A DNA stretch of 64,000 bases from Sinonovacula constricta (taxonomy: Eukaryota; Mollusca; Bivalvia; Cardiida; Solecurtidae), in the NCBI GenBank assembly GCA_007844125.1, contig CM017558.1:54723408-54787407 (forward strand), written 5' to 3'. The position numbers and the translations under genes were made by a program. Within the stretch, counting starts at the first letter, position 1, and each line of letters starts with the position of its first letter. Under the pieces are notes generated by a model. The model worked only from the letters and a program-made list of their open reading frames with translations, did not search any database and was not told the origin of the DNA. Below are positions 47,082 through 59,352 of the stretch, piece by piece.

Positions 47082-49490
47082 ATATGTTTCTAATTATCCT
47101 GTTGTTGAAATTAACCGTCAAGTCCGCAAGCAAAATGAACACAAGACTATTTACATCCACTTTTCTTATAATTATTGTAGCTTTCTAATGCCATCTGCTC
47201 TAAAAACTGGAGTTAATCAATTATTGCTTGTGCTTCTCAGATGACTAGTCGAACATGGTTGTATAATGCAGACAAAGGCCTCATAGCTGATATATAATTA
47301 TACGGAATCCTGAGAACGTGCAATATTTACATCCAAAGTACTTTCAAACATAACTGTTGTTATGTAAGATAAGATATTATTACCATGGCAACATGTTTCA
47401 ATGTGACATTTGTTTGAAGCCGGTGAAACTGCGTGAGTTTCCATGCGATGTGACCAGTGGCGTATATAATACACACCACACACACACACACACACACACA
47501 CACGTGTATGTGTTTTCACAACTCTACTCTTTTACTTGGTTGGCGGGATGAGGGAAGCATAATTAGGCATCATATTTGATAATAATATACCTAATAACTA
47601 TATCTTTTCGAATACGTGTTATTTTTTGCAAGTAGTATTCATTTATTTCCAGCAGATCAGCTCACTTCCTGGAGGTTTGCCCAACAGGGAAATATCACAC
47701 ACTGAAGAGTTGGTTCCTCTCCTATCTTATTGTGTGACGGGGTCTGTCAAGCGGGAATTTGTCTAACTACTTAATCTGCCACATTATATGAGCTCATCAT
47801 TCATTTATAGGGATTAATCTTTTCAATCAATCAGAACAAGCAAGTCATCGGAACAAACACGAATCATGCATTTAAGAATTGAAATGAAGAATACTAACCT
47901 TGTAAGAACCAGAATAATGTCCAAGCTTGAAAAAAAAATACACTTAAGCTTTTCTATTCCGTATAGAGCCATATACAAAGTATACATGCATTTAGCTATC
48001 ATAAGTAATAAGAAAGGATGAAATGTTATAGGTCAACACACACGGCATCATACACGACATCTTAACAGTACCAGTTAAAACACATGTTCCGAAACTTTTT
48101 AAAGTGAGATTTACACTCCTATCATAAATGTGCTTCAGCTGAATGTTTTTCGCTTTAGAGTAGTATAAATTATATAAACAATATTAAAAATCTCTTCGTT
48201 TGCTCTTTGCGGTAAATGTGCTAATGTGCAGGAATATAAGCCTATTTAACAGATCACAAGCTGTATATCGCCGAGATATTTTCTATTCTTGGGAGTTCTC
48301 CGGATTCGCCGCCATAGTTCAAATATGGCAAAACGAATTTACGTATATTTACATCTGAGAAATTACGTCATAAATTTAAAAAATAATAGTGACATTATTA
48401 GAGAATAACTTCCCAATTGTATTTGAGGAGAGAAGTATATTTTTTTATTAATTCATCTATACAAAAGTCAAGATTGTGTATGAAATTAAATGTATGAATC
48501 GATGACTAAGATCACATGAGCAGAAAGGTACATCATCGTCTTCATGATGAATTCTGTCCAAGGAAAAGACACATGATCAGATTTTTAACCACCGGTATGC
48601 TGCACAAATAGCATTGGTGTTTTCATGATCACAAAACTATGACAGGAATGACTTTATCTACTACTTTTATTATTGTTCATGTTCCAGTACTCAATAGCAC
48701 TTGTCATATTTACGTATTAATATATTAACAAGGTTTCAAGCAATCAATTTGCCAGTCAATCATTCGACTATTAGGTTTGTTAAACAAACGTATGATCACG
48801 TATGATAAAGCAAAATTTTAAGTTAATTGTTAATTCCAATAAAATAAGTCACCTTTTTTTCATTGAACCACTTTTCAAAATTTAATAAAAACAAGATATT
48901 TCAATAAATTAATCAATAATCAAACCCAATGATAAATCTATCGAGCTTGTTCTAGCAACTTTATAATTAACAACAGTATGCAATAGTTTCATAACGACCA
49001 ATGAAAGGAAAAACATTACGGCAATATCTTCGGCATTAAATTATTAAGACCCGATATCTAAATTATTGATGTTATAAATCAATCTACATGAAAGTAACAG
49101 ATTCAGATATAGTATCACTCTATTAAAATTTCTTATGCATTCTTTGTGTTCATTTATGGAGGCTTTTCTTTTTTCCTATCTGTAAATTTTATTTATAAAA
49201 TATATATAAACATTGCTTATTTTCTTTGGACAGCCAACCAATCTATCATCAGGACTAAGTGACGAAATCTTTATATCAGACAAACATTTTATGGACAGAC
49301 AGTGCCCATTGGGAACACTCTTTGTGCTTTAAGAGGGACAAACACACAAAAATGAATCTGAAAGTTAGCCTTTATTCATTATACATCGAATTTAAACCCA
49401 TGGAAACGATTTCTATATAATTTTTCATTTTTTTTTTTTTGATCTGGCATTCTCAAAGGTTGATCCAAATTTTTGTCTGTTTTTATTACT
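47082..49490. other. No recognised gene
   Basis: AT-rich DNA with a (CA)n run at 47471-47503. A slightly GC-richer piece at 47650-47780 follows 'ttatttccag', but the frames after it close quickly. Confidence 0.4.
47471..47503 (+). repeat. (CA)n microsatellite
   Basis: A nearly perfect CA run of about 16 units with one early interruption. Confidence 0.92.
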
Positions 49491-49860
49491 TCGCACCGAC
49501 ACGTTCATGGCCATATTAGCGAGTCCAGCTAACTATGGTTGTAGGAAGATCCCAGACTTATGTCTGGGTAAAACCGACGGCTCACAGCCGGTTACCTGGA
49601 AATCCACCCCCCCTAGAAAAGTTCTCGCCCCGAGCGGGTGAGGGCAGAATTTTTCACTTACAACAACAATTTTGGATAGTATTTTGTTTTTTTCGCACCG
49701 ACACAGTCGTGGTCATATTGGCGACGTCCAGCTAATTACTTGGCGAGTCTAGACCTATATTATCTGGGTAAAATCACAGGCGCACCAAAGGTTAGCTAGA
49801 TAACCTTCGCACATGAAAGTTCTCGCCCTGACTGAATAGTGTTGGCAGAATTAAACATTT
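49491..49860 (+). repeat. Dispersed repeat, two direct copies ~202 bp apart
   Basis: 'tcgcaccgacac' at 49491 and 49693 each begin a similar segment containing a 'ggtcatattggcgacgtcc' form, 'agctaa', '-atctgggtaaaa-', and 'gttctcgccc' followed by 'gcagaatt'. The copies are well diverged. The minus strand reads 'gggcgagaac', reminiscent of the SINE heads' 'ggcgagaat'. Confidence 0.7.
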
Positions 49861-51306
49861 GTATACTCTAGTGCATAATTTTACTTTCGTTGTCAAAAAT
49901 TGCTTTGATAGGTTCTTTGCGGAAACTACCGGAAACTTTGGGGTATGTTCGTATGAAGGGATCGTAAATTGTTCATTCTCAATGCATGCCTTGTATCTTT
50001 CAAGGGGCGTGAAGCTCTGTTATCGCATACATTACGAGAATCAAGCGTAGCTTAACTAGCAGGTAACATTATCCCAATCCAATGGGGAAAAAAAGGAAAG
50101 TAAAAAAAACTTTTAATAAAAATTAAAGCTGTTGTTATGTAGTTGCTTCTGAGCTCCGATGGGGGATTGAAATGTTTAAGTCCACATGGTGTTCAGTTAA
50201 GCACTAATTTATTTACTTCTACTTGGTATCCAGCACACAGTATCAACAATTTATACAAGTTAACAGCATTTCATGTTTGACGTTGGAAATCCATCTGAAA
50301 AACACCTCTTATTCCAATGACGTAAATCGTTGTTCTTTTTTCCCCAAGTGGCATCCCGCAGAATTATATTTTGTCGGGAGCTCGACCGATCGTGACGCAA
50401 TCAGTAAATCACAGTTAACATTTAGCTTGCCATTTTACCAGCATGTCAAGTAACTCTCAATGTCCCGATATTGACAGACGTTAAATAATTAATATAATAT
50501 GCCTGTTATATTTATAACTTTTCTCCCTCAATATAATATGACTTCAAACAACTCTTATACGAAATATCTTTTTAAAAGATAGATATGTAGCTGGGTAATT
50601 GCGGTACTGATAACTAATAATGAATCCCAGCCTTTTATTCTTAGGCAACATATGCTGAAATTGTATCAAACTTATATATATATATATAGCTTATAAATAT
50701 ACATGTGTTATATTTAATATTTATATTATTTAATTATTTATATTTGTTATGGTATGAAGTGTTATCATTGTCGATAGTAAAAACGGTCTAATTGATGTTG
50801 TACAATCAACTCTATTTCAACAGGTAACGAATGTTTCATAATGTAACATTGAAAGAAAAAAAACTGAAATCTTCCTGGACATGTTAGAATCTCTTAAGAC
50901 ATTTTCCAAAAACAATAAACAAGGTGATGTAAAAATGATCAAGAAGCTTTTTAAACAACAGTGTAATAAAACAGGACAATCTCGGATCATAAACTGGGAT
51001 ATAAAGTGTACATGCTTTATTTCAAATAATAATTTGTTCGTCTTTTAAATTAAAAAAAAAAAACAATGACGGCGATTTTGATGTAGACTCTACAAAAGCA
51101 CGATCTCGTCAAAGGTCACACGTTTTTGAAACAATTCTGGTAAGATAGCAGTCTCATCTGCACACGTCAAAAGTCTCGTTCCACCGTTCTCACTTTCCAA
51201 TTACGATTTTGTAAGAAACACCGAAGATTGCCCGGAGTTTTAAGATGCGAATGGTCATTTAACAAAGGTAAAATGGTATTGATAATTGTTGTCATGGAAA
51301 CTCTTA
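49861..51306. other. No recognised gene
   Basis: AT-rich DNA. Small frames at 49859-50050 and 50223-50453 have no recognisable domain, and the second lacks any start or splice context I can trust. A short (TA)n run lies at 50674-50687. Confidence 0.4.
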
Positions 51307-51990
51307 ACAAAGGCTACACGTTAAATCCACATAACATGAATATTTCACAGATACAAGATTAATCCATCAGTGAATGAAATATAGATAATCATGGTCAATG
51401 CCGGAAGCCTTCCCTACTTCACAAAGGCTACAAGTTAAATCCACATAACATGAATATTTCACAGATACAACATTAATCCATCAGTGAATGAAATATAGAT
51501 AATCATGGTCAATGCCGGAAACCTTCCCTACTTCACAAAGGCTACAAGTTAAATCCACATAACATGAATATTTCACAGATACAACATTAATCCATCAGTG
51601 AATGAAATATAGATAATCAGGGTCAATGCCGGAAGCCTTCCCTACTTCACAAAGGCTACAAGTTAAATCAACATAACATGAATATTTCACAGATACAACA
51701 GGAATCCATCAGTGAATGAAATATAGATAATCATGGCCAATGCCGGAAGCCTTCCCTACTTCACAAAGGCTACAAGTTAAATCCACATAACATGAATATT
51801 TCACAGATACAACATGAATCCATCAGTGAATGAAATATAGATAATCATGGTCAATGCCGGAAGCCTTTCCTACTTCACAAAGGCTACAAGTTAAATCCAC
51901 ATAACATGAATATTTCACTGATACAACATGAATCCATCAGTGAATGAAATACAGATAATCATGGTCAATGCCGAAAGCCTTCTCTACATT
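51307..51990 (+). repeat. Six-copy 114-bp tandem repeat
   Basis: The anchor 'acaaaggctac' occurs at 51307, 51421, 51535, 51649, 51763 and 51877, exactly 114 bp apart. The unit includes 'ttaaatccacataacatgaa', 'atttcacagatacaac', 'ccatcagtgaatgaaatata' and 'ggtcaatgccggaagcc'. Copies differ by only a few bases, so the array is young or homogenised. The outer copies are the most diverged. Confidence 0.95.
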
Positions 51991-52162
51991 AATATTTTGC
52001 TTACAGGTACAAAGGGGTTAAGATTCAAGGTAAATTCCTCAAATATATATATTCAATGGCATTTTAGTGTTACAATAAAAGGATAACCAAATACTGAACT
52101 GGGCCAGAAAGAAGCAATGGCCCTTTGCCCTACATTTTTGCTTCCATTTTTGCAAGTAAATG

Positions 52163-52368
52163 AAGTAAGCCTACATACTTATAATCATGATAAGCTGTCT
52201 GTGAATAATAACCAACGTGACCTACATTATTTATATTCAAACCTATGCATTTTATCAACCTGTAAAAGTTAGGCTACATACTAATAATAATGATAAGCTG
52301 TCTGTGAATAATAACCAACACGACCTACATTATTAAATTTATTCCTATGCATTTTTATCAACCTGTTA
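52163..52368 (+). repeat. Two-copy 103-bp direct duplication
   Basis: 'gataagctgtctgtgaataa' and 'cctatgcattttatcaacct' occur in both copies, which start at 52163 and 52266. The second copy is followed 14 bp later by the solo LTR. Confidence 0.88.
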
Positions 52369-52524
52369 TTTGGAAAAACAATTGTTATGTACAGTAGTAC
52401 CCCAGCGTTTAAGGGTACGCTAGTCAGGTTAAGGGTTGTTTGCCGTTGTGGTTTTGATGACGTAGCATTCGCGTAACTGCTAGAAGAAAAGGATCATGCT
52501 AGAAAGTTTTTAACTGGTTTTCGA

Positions 52525-52555
52525 GAATGTTCGGGGTTCGTGAATGTTCTGGAAA
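52525..52555 (+). promoter_or_regulatory. Heat-shock element array in the LTR
   Basis: Four contiguous alternating pentamers fit nTTCn-nGAAn-nTTCn-nGAAn without mismatch (52536-52555: gttcg tgaat gttct ggaaa). Two more contiguous pentamers (GAATGTTC, 52525-52532) lie just upstream. The array ends 9 bp before the TATA box. The consensus is that of HSF trimer binding sites, and the placement is that of a proximal promoter element. Confidence 0.65.
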
Positions 52556-52564
52556 TTCTTTGGG

Positions 52565-52573
52565 TATATATAA
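52565..52573 (+). promoter_or_regulatory. TATA box of the LTR promoter
   Basis: 'tatatataa' in a GC-richer context (gggtatatataagggcg). Initiation is expected some 25-30 bp downstream, near 52595. The terminator-like AATAAA signals lie 400-500 bp further. Confidence 0.6.
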
Positions 52574-53111
52574 GGGCGTGTTTGCCGATGTAAAGTAAGT
52601 TTGGAAGTTTGGATAAAGAGTTTGGATGTAAGCTTTGGACAAATAGTTTGGAAATACTTGCAGCTTCTATATTTAATCTTTCTGTGTTGGAACTTACGTG
52701 GACTTAACTTTATTCTACAGTGATATAAATATTATAGTGTTAGATTTGGAATTATATTATTAACATTCGTGTATTGTTCTACCTTTGGATTATTTCAACT
52801 ATGCTTATCTACGAGGACATTCTACCAATAACTCTTCAGGATTATTCGACATCGGATTATTAATTGGACTGTTAAAGGGACACCTCCTAAAGGGACAAAC
52901 TGTAAGCTAACATTTTTTTTTTTTTTTTGATTTCTGAAATTGGGTCTCATATTGTTGTTTGATTACGCCATAGATTTAATTGTTTATTGAAATAAAACAT
53001 TATTGTACTAGTTTGTTGCCGGCTTGTTCTTTCTGTTACACCATTTCGTCGTTTAGTAAACGTGCCATTTTATTAATAAATCTTAAATAGCGACACCGGT
53101 CGTAACACAAT

Positions 53112-53658
53112 ACGTAACTTTTTCAAACTTTTACATAACAAAAAAACAACACAGGAAAATATTTAAACTGAGTCAGTACAAATGTGTTTGTTTTAAAACT
53201 TAAAGAAAGCAAAGTGATTTAAACCGCCCAATTTATGTTAATAGAGCTTACCGCTATTTGCAGTGTAAAAGACAACACGTGAAAATCCAGAAACAAAAGC
53301 CCATATGATATTTTACTGTTCATCACCCACAACAACATCGTTCAATTTTCTGTTTGATTTATTTTGCCATCTTGTAAACATCTCAGGTGCACATAACTAT
53401 ATAAGACCACATTTGTTATTCTTGCAATAACATTGTCTTCCAAGAAAACCTCATATTTCAGCTATTACTTCACAAATGACAACAGTTCTTTCTTTAAAGG
53501 ACTTAAAAAGGTCATAATTTAATCAAAGCCACTTATTGCAACAAACATGACTTGTTGACATATTTATTTCTCAGACTAATATCAAAACTTTAGAACTTTG
53601 ATTGTAACATAATGAAAATTGTGAAAGAGATGAAAATAAAAAAAAAAGCAAAAGGAAA
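53112..53658. other. No recognised gene
   Basis: AT-rich, with A-runs near 53139 and 53639. No coding or repeat structure is identified. Confidence 0.4.
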
Positions 53659-53798
53659 AGAGAGAGAGAGAGAGAGAGAGAGAATAATTGAGAGAGGGAG
53701 AGAATAATTGAGAGAGAATAATTGAGAGAGAGAGAGAATAATTGAGAGAGAGAGAAAGAGAGAGAATAATTGAGAGAGAGAGAATAATTAAGAAATTA

Positions 53799-53857
<59 letters not shown>
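53659..53857 (+). repeat. (GA)n microsatellite with AATAATT interruptions
   Basis: GA runs broken six or seven times by 'gagaataattgaga', ending in a pure run from about 53807 to 53857. The repeated interruption shows a compound unit that was itself amplified. Confidence 0.92.
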
Positions 53858-53860
<3 letters not shown>

Positions 53861-53924
53861 ATTATCATAGGAGCAGCTGATACATGAGATAGGCCTACAT
53901 GTAACCTACAGTCAAAATTCCACT

Positions 53925-54075
53925 GAAGATTTTTAAATGACAAGCCTTGTTTAAGAGACAAGTTGCCTCAGTTATTTCCATCCATAAAATGTCACGACTA
54001 CCGTGAAGCAAAATATCTCTGAAATACCAACCATCTTCTTAGTCTTTCAAGATTCTGAAATGTTTTGAGCTTGTC
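53925..54075 (+). repeat. Left member of a diverged direct duplication
   Basis: Shares 'ttgtttaagagacaa', 'tgaagcaaaatatctct', 'aaataccaaccat' and a similar tail with 63855-64000 (ttgtttaagagacaa, tgtaaagcaaaatctct, aaataacaaccatc). Same order and orientation, about 9.9 kb apart. Confidence 0.6.
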
Positions 54076-54941
54076 ATTATGATCTTAAAAACTGAAGATT
54101 ATATTTGGTATTGTTATCATAGATTATAAAGACTGTCACTCATTACTAAATATTAATGTTAGCCAGTGAAAAAAGAAAAAAAAGAAATATGAATAAAAGC
54201 AAAATGAAAAATAATCGTGTTTTGTTGGACTGTCTTGATTGAGCCCAGTTTTCTTGCACACTAGTTAACTGCACTACCAACTGCATCACTGTGTCTTGTT
54301 TTATGCATGTTTAAGTGTTTTTCAAGATACATGAAAAAAGCACTATGTTAACATAACTCTAACAACATAATCTGTGTTATGATCTTTATTGATTACAACA
54401 CCCACTTTTTAGTTATTTGGTTTACAGTCCACAAAAGCTGAGACATGCTGCTTTTTTCAGTCTTCTGTGTTACAGACTTCCTGTTTTGAATTGTTTAGTA
54501 CCAATTACATTGATAGAATTGAGCATGGTCTTTGTTAATAACAATTCCCACAAATTATTAGATAAAATGTTCATATTCTGGATACTTTTTTCTGCTTGAT
54601 GTTCCAGTTGTCATTTAAAATAGTTAATGTTCGTTTAATATGTTAAATATGATCACATAATTCTTGTATGCAAAAGCAAATCGTTTATTTGTCACTATTA
54701 GGATTCAAGTGTTTTGCTTTATCCTGAGAAGCCATATATAACTTGTGTCAACAAGGATGTCTTCCCACTGGTTTGAAGAAAATTGCATAAGAGGGTAAAA
54801 TAATGAAAATTACTTTCAAAACAAAATTGAATTTCTCATTGTGAAAGTAACAGGGTGTTAAGGTTCGAATAGTTAGTTTTTTAGGCACTAATAGCACATT
54901 TTTAAGGTGTTCCATGTTTTGTTTTTTTCCTCTTCTTGAAG

Positions 54942-55123
54942 CAATCATTGAAGATTTTTATAGCTGTCACAAAATAAGTCACAGCATGTGCACAAGTATT
55001 ACATGTATGTGCCAATTTGAATTGGAGCTGTCAGATAAGAAATCGCCAGTAGCATCACAACTAAATAAAATGGTACCTGTTAAATTTAATTATACAGAAG
55101 TTGTTAAAAAGAATGAAAAATAA
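54942..55123 (+). CDS. Candidate terminal exon, product unknown
   Basis: A strong pyrimidine tract 'gtttttttcctcttcttgaag' ends in AG at 54940-54941, and the following frame stays open for 60 codons to TAA at 55121-55123. AATAAA follows at 55181-55186, as expected for a last exon. The peptide has four clustered cysteines (CHKISHSMCTSITCMC) and a lysine-rich end (VVKKNEK). An in-frame ATG at 54914 exists but lies in the pyrimidine tract and is unlikely to be a start. No upstream exon was identified. The solo LTR 1.8 kb upstream is on the same strand. Family unknown. Confidence 0.35.
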
Positions 55124-55189
55124 ATGTATATATAAATATGAGAGCGGTGATCATATATGCAGCAGGTGAACAAATAATACAATAAATTT

Positions 55190-58100
55190 AAGCAAGTACA
55201 GCAATACTGCTATGGACATTGAAAAGCATAAAAACAGGAAGTAGTAAATTAGTTATGTTGCAGCAATTTTCATCTTTCAGGTTTTTGTAGATGTTGAAAA
55301 CATGTGTCTTAGCAATAAACAGATGCCAAACAAGATGGTCTTTAATGTTTGTATTTATTGGAAAACAATTATCGGTAGTTTGTTATGGTGAACAAGTATA
55401 TTTCTTTATAGTAAGCAAAACAAATTTTCTTTTAAGGATAATTTTTGTTATATTATGTTGATATTGCAAATATTTATATTGGCATAATTTATGTGCTAGA
55501 AAAATAAATTATAATTAAATTAATTATATCTGAAGTAAAAGTGTAATGCTTTGTATCATATAAAAATTAACAATAGTACGTGTAATTTGTGTGGCAGAAG
55601 AAACATTTTTTTTTATATTACACTTTAAATAAAAGTGTAATGCTGTAAAGCTTTAAAAGGTTAACAATAATATCAATTTAAATAAGGTCTGTAATTTGTC
55701 TTTATCTTTTTATGTAAAGGCTCAGATCCAATGTCATATTACATCAGGTTGAATGATATAACCATTCTGAAAGCTCTTCAATAATGGCAATATTTTGAAT
55801 CTGACAAAAACCAACAAAGGTTGTTAAATGCAAAGCAGATCGGGCAGATTTGCAGCCATACATTTAGTTCAAAGTCAAATGACCCTTGCTACATGATAAT
55901 GATATTTAAAAGAACTGTCCATTGAGATTGTATTTAACACAGAACCTACATCACAGTAAAAGAAAAAGAAAACACATGTCAACTGATTCTTCTATAAGAC
56001 CTTGGAAATTAGGAGACATGTAAAAAGCAAGAATTCAAAGTTAAAATAAAAGAAAACCCTACCTACAGCAATAGTCCAATATAACTTTAGAGGTTAAATA
56101 ATACAGACAGGAGCAAAATACTGTACATGTTTTTTTTTCAGATATTGTCAAGTTAATAAATGAAAAGCAAATGTTGATAGAATATTTTTGGGAATGTTTT
56201 TCAATATTAAGATGAAAAATGGATTTTTTATATGGGCAAAATGGATAGAAAGAAACCCATTGGCATTACAATTTATTCATATATAAAGCATTTGTGCAAA
56301 ATAAAATGACAGAATTACAACTTAAGTCAACATCAACATTTGCTCAGGCACAAACAATAGATATCTATGACAAAAATGTCATTTCAGACCTATGTAGACC
56401 TTCAATTACATCACACACAGGAAATACACCAGGTTGAAATTAAGACTGCTCCAAACATCGTCAATTACACATACAGAAGCTGAGCATATATGCATACAGT
56501 CTTGGCAATGACATTTATATTTACTGAAGCATTTGTAGTTTCTCTATTTAGTTTATAGCATAACATAATATAAACAAAATTAAATAGACATAAATATATA
56601 TTGTCAGTCAGAGAGCACCTTTAAAGGGTTTTGCCTTTAGTTTATGCATATTTGTCTAATCAATTAGTTGTGTAGATCATATCTTTTAAGTTGTTCTTAG
56701 TCTCAGTGCTATTAAAATGTTAAAATATATCCCTTTAAAAAAAACGATGTATTCTTACTTCAGAAGGTATAAATTTAAAATGTCACAGAAAATAGTATTC
56801 CTTAGAAATACAAGTTCAGTTATATAGTGTATAAATTGAAATAAATTCTCTGCCTTTTTAGATTATTCTTATTTCCTACACACCTACTTCAATCTTTGTA
56901 TGATTGAAAACAGTGTCCTGTTTTACTATGTTAACAACACTATTTACTAGTGAATTAAAGATGTTTGTTATGTAATATATTTAAAATTTTGCCTCTGAAA
57001 ATAGGTAAGCACAATCACTAAAATTACACTTTATTTAAGTAACTTCTTATAAATATTCTAATAATGAATTTATCCAATTAAATATTGTATCCTGTAAGGA
57101 GGAGCTGTTTGTAGTTATGGACAGGATCATCATGAAGCATATAAATATAAGCTCATACTATATAACACATTAAAGCATCCAGTCAAATAATGCATTCATA
57201 GGACATCATGTTAAATTAAACAAACTTGCCATAAAAACAGAAAAACTTAATATAATTAAACAATACTAACAACTAAATATTTAAGGATTATTAAATTAAA
57301 ACATAATATGAAATAATAAATCTCAAAATTTGTAATAGTATATATTTTGGTACCTTTATGTTACATTATACATTTTTGTATACAATAAATACACTATAGC
57401 TTTAACTTCATCAATATTATGTAGACTAGTAGAAGGAAAATATATTACCATACTTTCTCTTAACAAATATTTCCCAATTTTTATAATGTTCTTTTTTTTC
57501 TCCTCAGATGTTCCAAAATAACAAATCATTATAAATAATTTAATTAGGTGTTGCTAATTTCTTTTTTTAAATGCCAAATGCACAGAACACCACATTATTT
57601 AAACAATTCATTCTTAAGCATTGTTTCCCCAAAATAAAGTTCATTATGTTTAATGCCTAGTTTGAAGAAGACAAATTTAAAAATGCACATTTTAAAATAG
57701 GATACCTCACCCATCATTGCACAAGGTATGAGATAAAAATACACATCAACGAAATACAAAACAACTTTTATCACTAGCAGTTGAAAGCCAGCTAAATGAC
57801 AATGCAGGCTAATATTATGAGCCTATAACTGAAGCTTTGCAGGTTTTTTTCCAAATTAATATTAATGTACTTTGAATAAACCAATCAATAAATCTATTAA
57901 TCAAAATGAGTGTAACATTACAATAGTTTGGTGAAATTCAACAAAAATCATGTATTTATTACATGTTTACACCTAGTAATATGTATGGCTTGTTTTGTCA
58001 TTGTCCCATTATACTCAGTAAAGATATTTTAATCAATCATTAAATAACTTAATCATGCAATAGTTCAAATAAGCAGACAATCAATAAAGATGACTGTAGC

Positions 58101-59100
58101 CTTTATCTAAATATGATAAATCCATGACAACTGTATCAAGCTTGTCCAGGCTGCATATGACCAGCATTGTGCATTAATCCAGTTACAGACACCAAATAAA
58201 AACAAATGAATGAATCAATCAAACAGTTATCAATTAACATGATAGTTATATACCAGCAATACTATTATACTTTTAGAAATGTATGATTCTTGAGGCCACA
58301 TTAAAGCAACAATGGACTTTCAAACTGCATCAACTAATTACTAATCAGTCATCATGATTGCAACAATTCCCAAAATAAAATTCTGTTATCCATTAAAATC
58401 TGGAAAAATGCTAAAATCTGTGACCCGAGATTTGCCCATCATATTCTTTTGAGGGCAAATGAAACAAAAAATATGTGAAAGTGGGACTTAATGCATTTTA
58501 CATAAATATTATACCAGTCATTTAATTTATATATATTTTAAAATTAATTAATTCACATATAATGATTTTCATAATTGATTTTCATAATCATCTTCTCATA
58601 CAATCTGTGAATATATGATACACAGAGTAAATACACAAGACCTGTGAATCTTACAAAAACAAGACTTACACTATGTAATTTAGATAACATTCAAACAATT
58701 TTTGCCCAAATATTCATATTGTATATAAACAAGGAAAAAAATATTCACTGGAAATTGTGCATAATATGTGAAAGGAAGAATGTAGCATTTTTACAAAAAA
58801 TGATCGTAAAAAAGATAAAGAAATCTTTAAAATGCAACAAGATACTGGCAATAAAATAACATAAACAAAACATATTAGGAAAGGGTTTTGAATTTCTTTT
58901 ATCTCACAGTAATTTTACAAAATGCTATATGTTCTACACTTTCACTACAGCTTGAATGCAAAGCTTTTTACTGAAGTTTTTAAAAATTGTCCCCATCAAA
59001 AGTGACTTCAGCAGAAATTGAGACATGATTATTGAAAATATGAACCAGAAGATAAACAAGTAAATTTCACTCAGTCTTACAAAGAGTAAAATTGAAATAT
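55190..59100. other. Very AT-rich, no recognised gene
   Basis: About 4 kb with only chance-length frames (for example 58644-58859 +, lysine/isoleucine-rich). It contains no satellite and no recognised element. It may be intron or a long UTR of a gene extending outside the window. Confidence 0.4.
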
Positions 59101-59127
59101 TACAGAAAATGATTGTAAGCAATGTGA

Positions 59128-59352
59128 ATGTTACGGCACTATTTGCTGATTTTTCTAGTGTTTATACCTACTTGCACATCTAAAAGAAACACACAAAATA
59201 GGTCTATGTTTACTATGATCAACAATTTGTCCAGTGAAAATGAAATTCAATCTGAATGTTTCTGTGAAAATAATTCAGAACCTTACAATCAGTACAAAGA
59301 AATACTCTCATGTCTACATGCTATGTATATTGCTTTGCCAAAAAATGAGTAA
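59128..59352 (+). CDS. Candidate small secreted protein (74 aa) or exon
   Basis: The frame begins MLRHYLLIFLVFIPTCTS, which looks like a signal peptide with a plausible cleavage before KRNTQ. It ends at TAA 59350-59352. The mature part has three cysteines (CFC and one later) and is polar. AATAAA follows at 59364-59369, very near the stop. A TGA lies just before the ATG, so the frame does not extend upstream. Alternatively 'gctgatttttctag' (AG at 59157-59158) is a splice acceptor and only the later part is exon. Not recognised. Confidence 0.25.
   Translation: MLRHYLLIFLVFIPTCTSKRNTQNRSMFTMINNLSSENEIQSECFCENNSEPYNQYKEILSCLHAMYIALPKNE

Larger units (their letters stand above)
52383..53107 (+). 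mobile_element. Solo LTR (725 bp)
   Basis: Starts TGTTATG and ends CGTAACA, so it has TG...CA ends and short inverted termini (TGTTA/TAACA). It is flanked by a 4-bp direct duplication, CAAT at 52379-52382 and 53108-53111. Internally it has a TATA box (52565-52573), poly(A) signals AATAAA (52991-52996 and 53075-53080) and a T-run. No polypurine tract or primer-binding site lies next to it, so the internal part was lost by LTR-LTR recombination. It starts differently from the Gypsy element at 46967 (TGTAATG) and is probably another family. Confidence 0.8.

Noticed and set aside
47650..47780. Possible exon after 'ttatttccag'
   Set aside because: All three frames close within a few dozen codons and no donor or domain is seen.
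51307..51990. CRISPR array
   Set aside because: The 114-bp units are directly adjacent with no unique spacers, and the surrounding DNA is eukaryotic.
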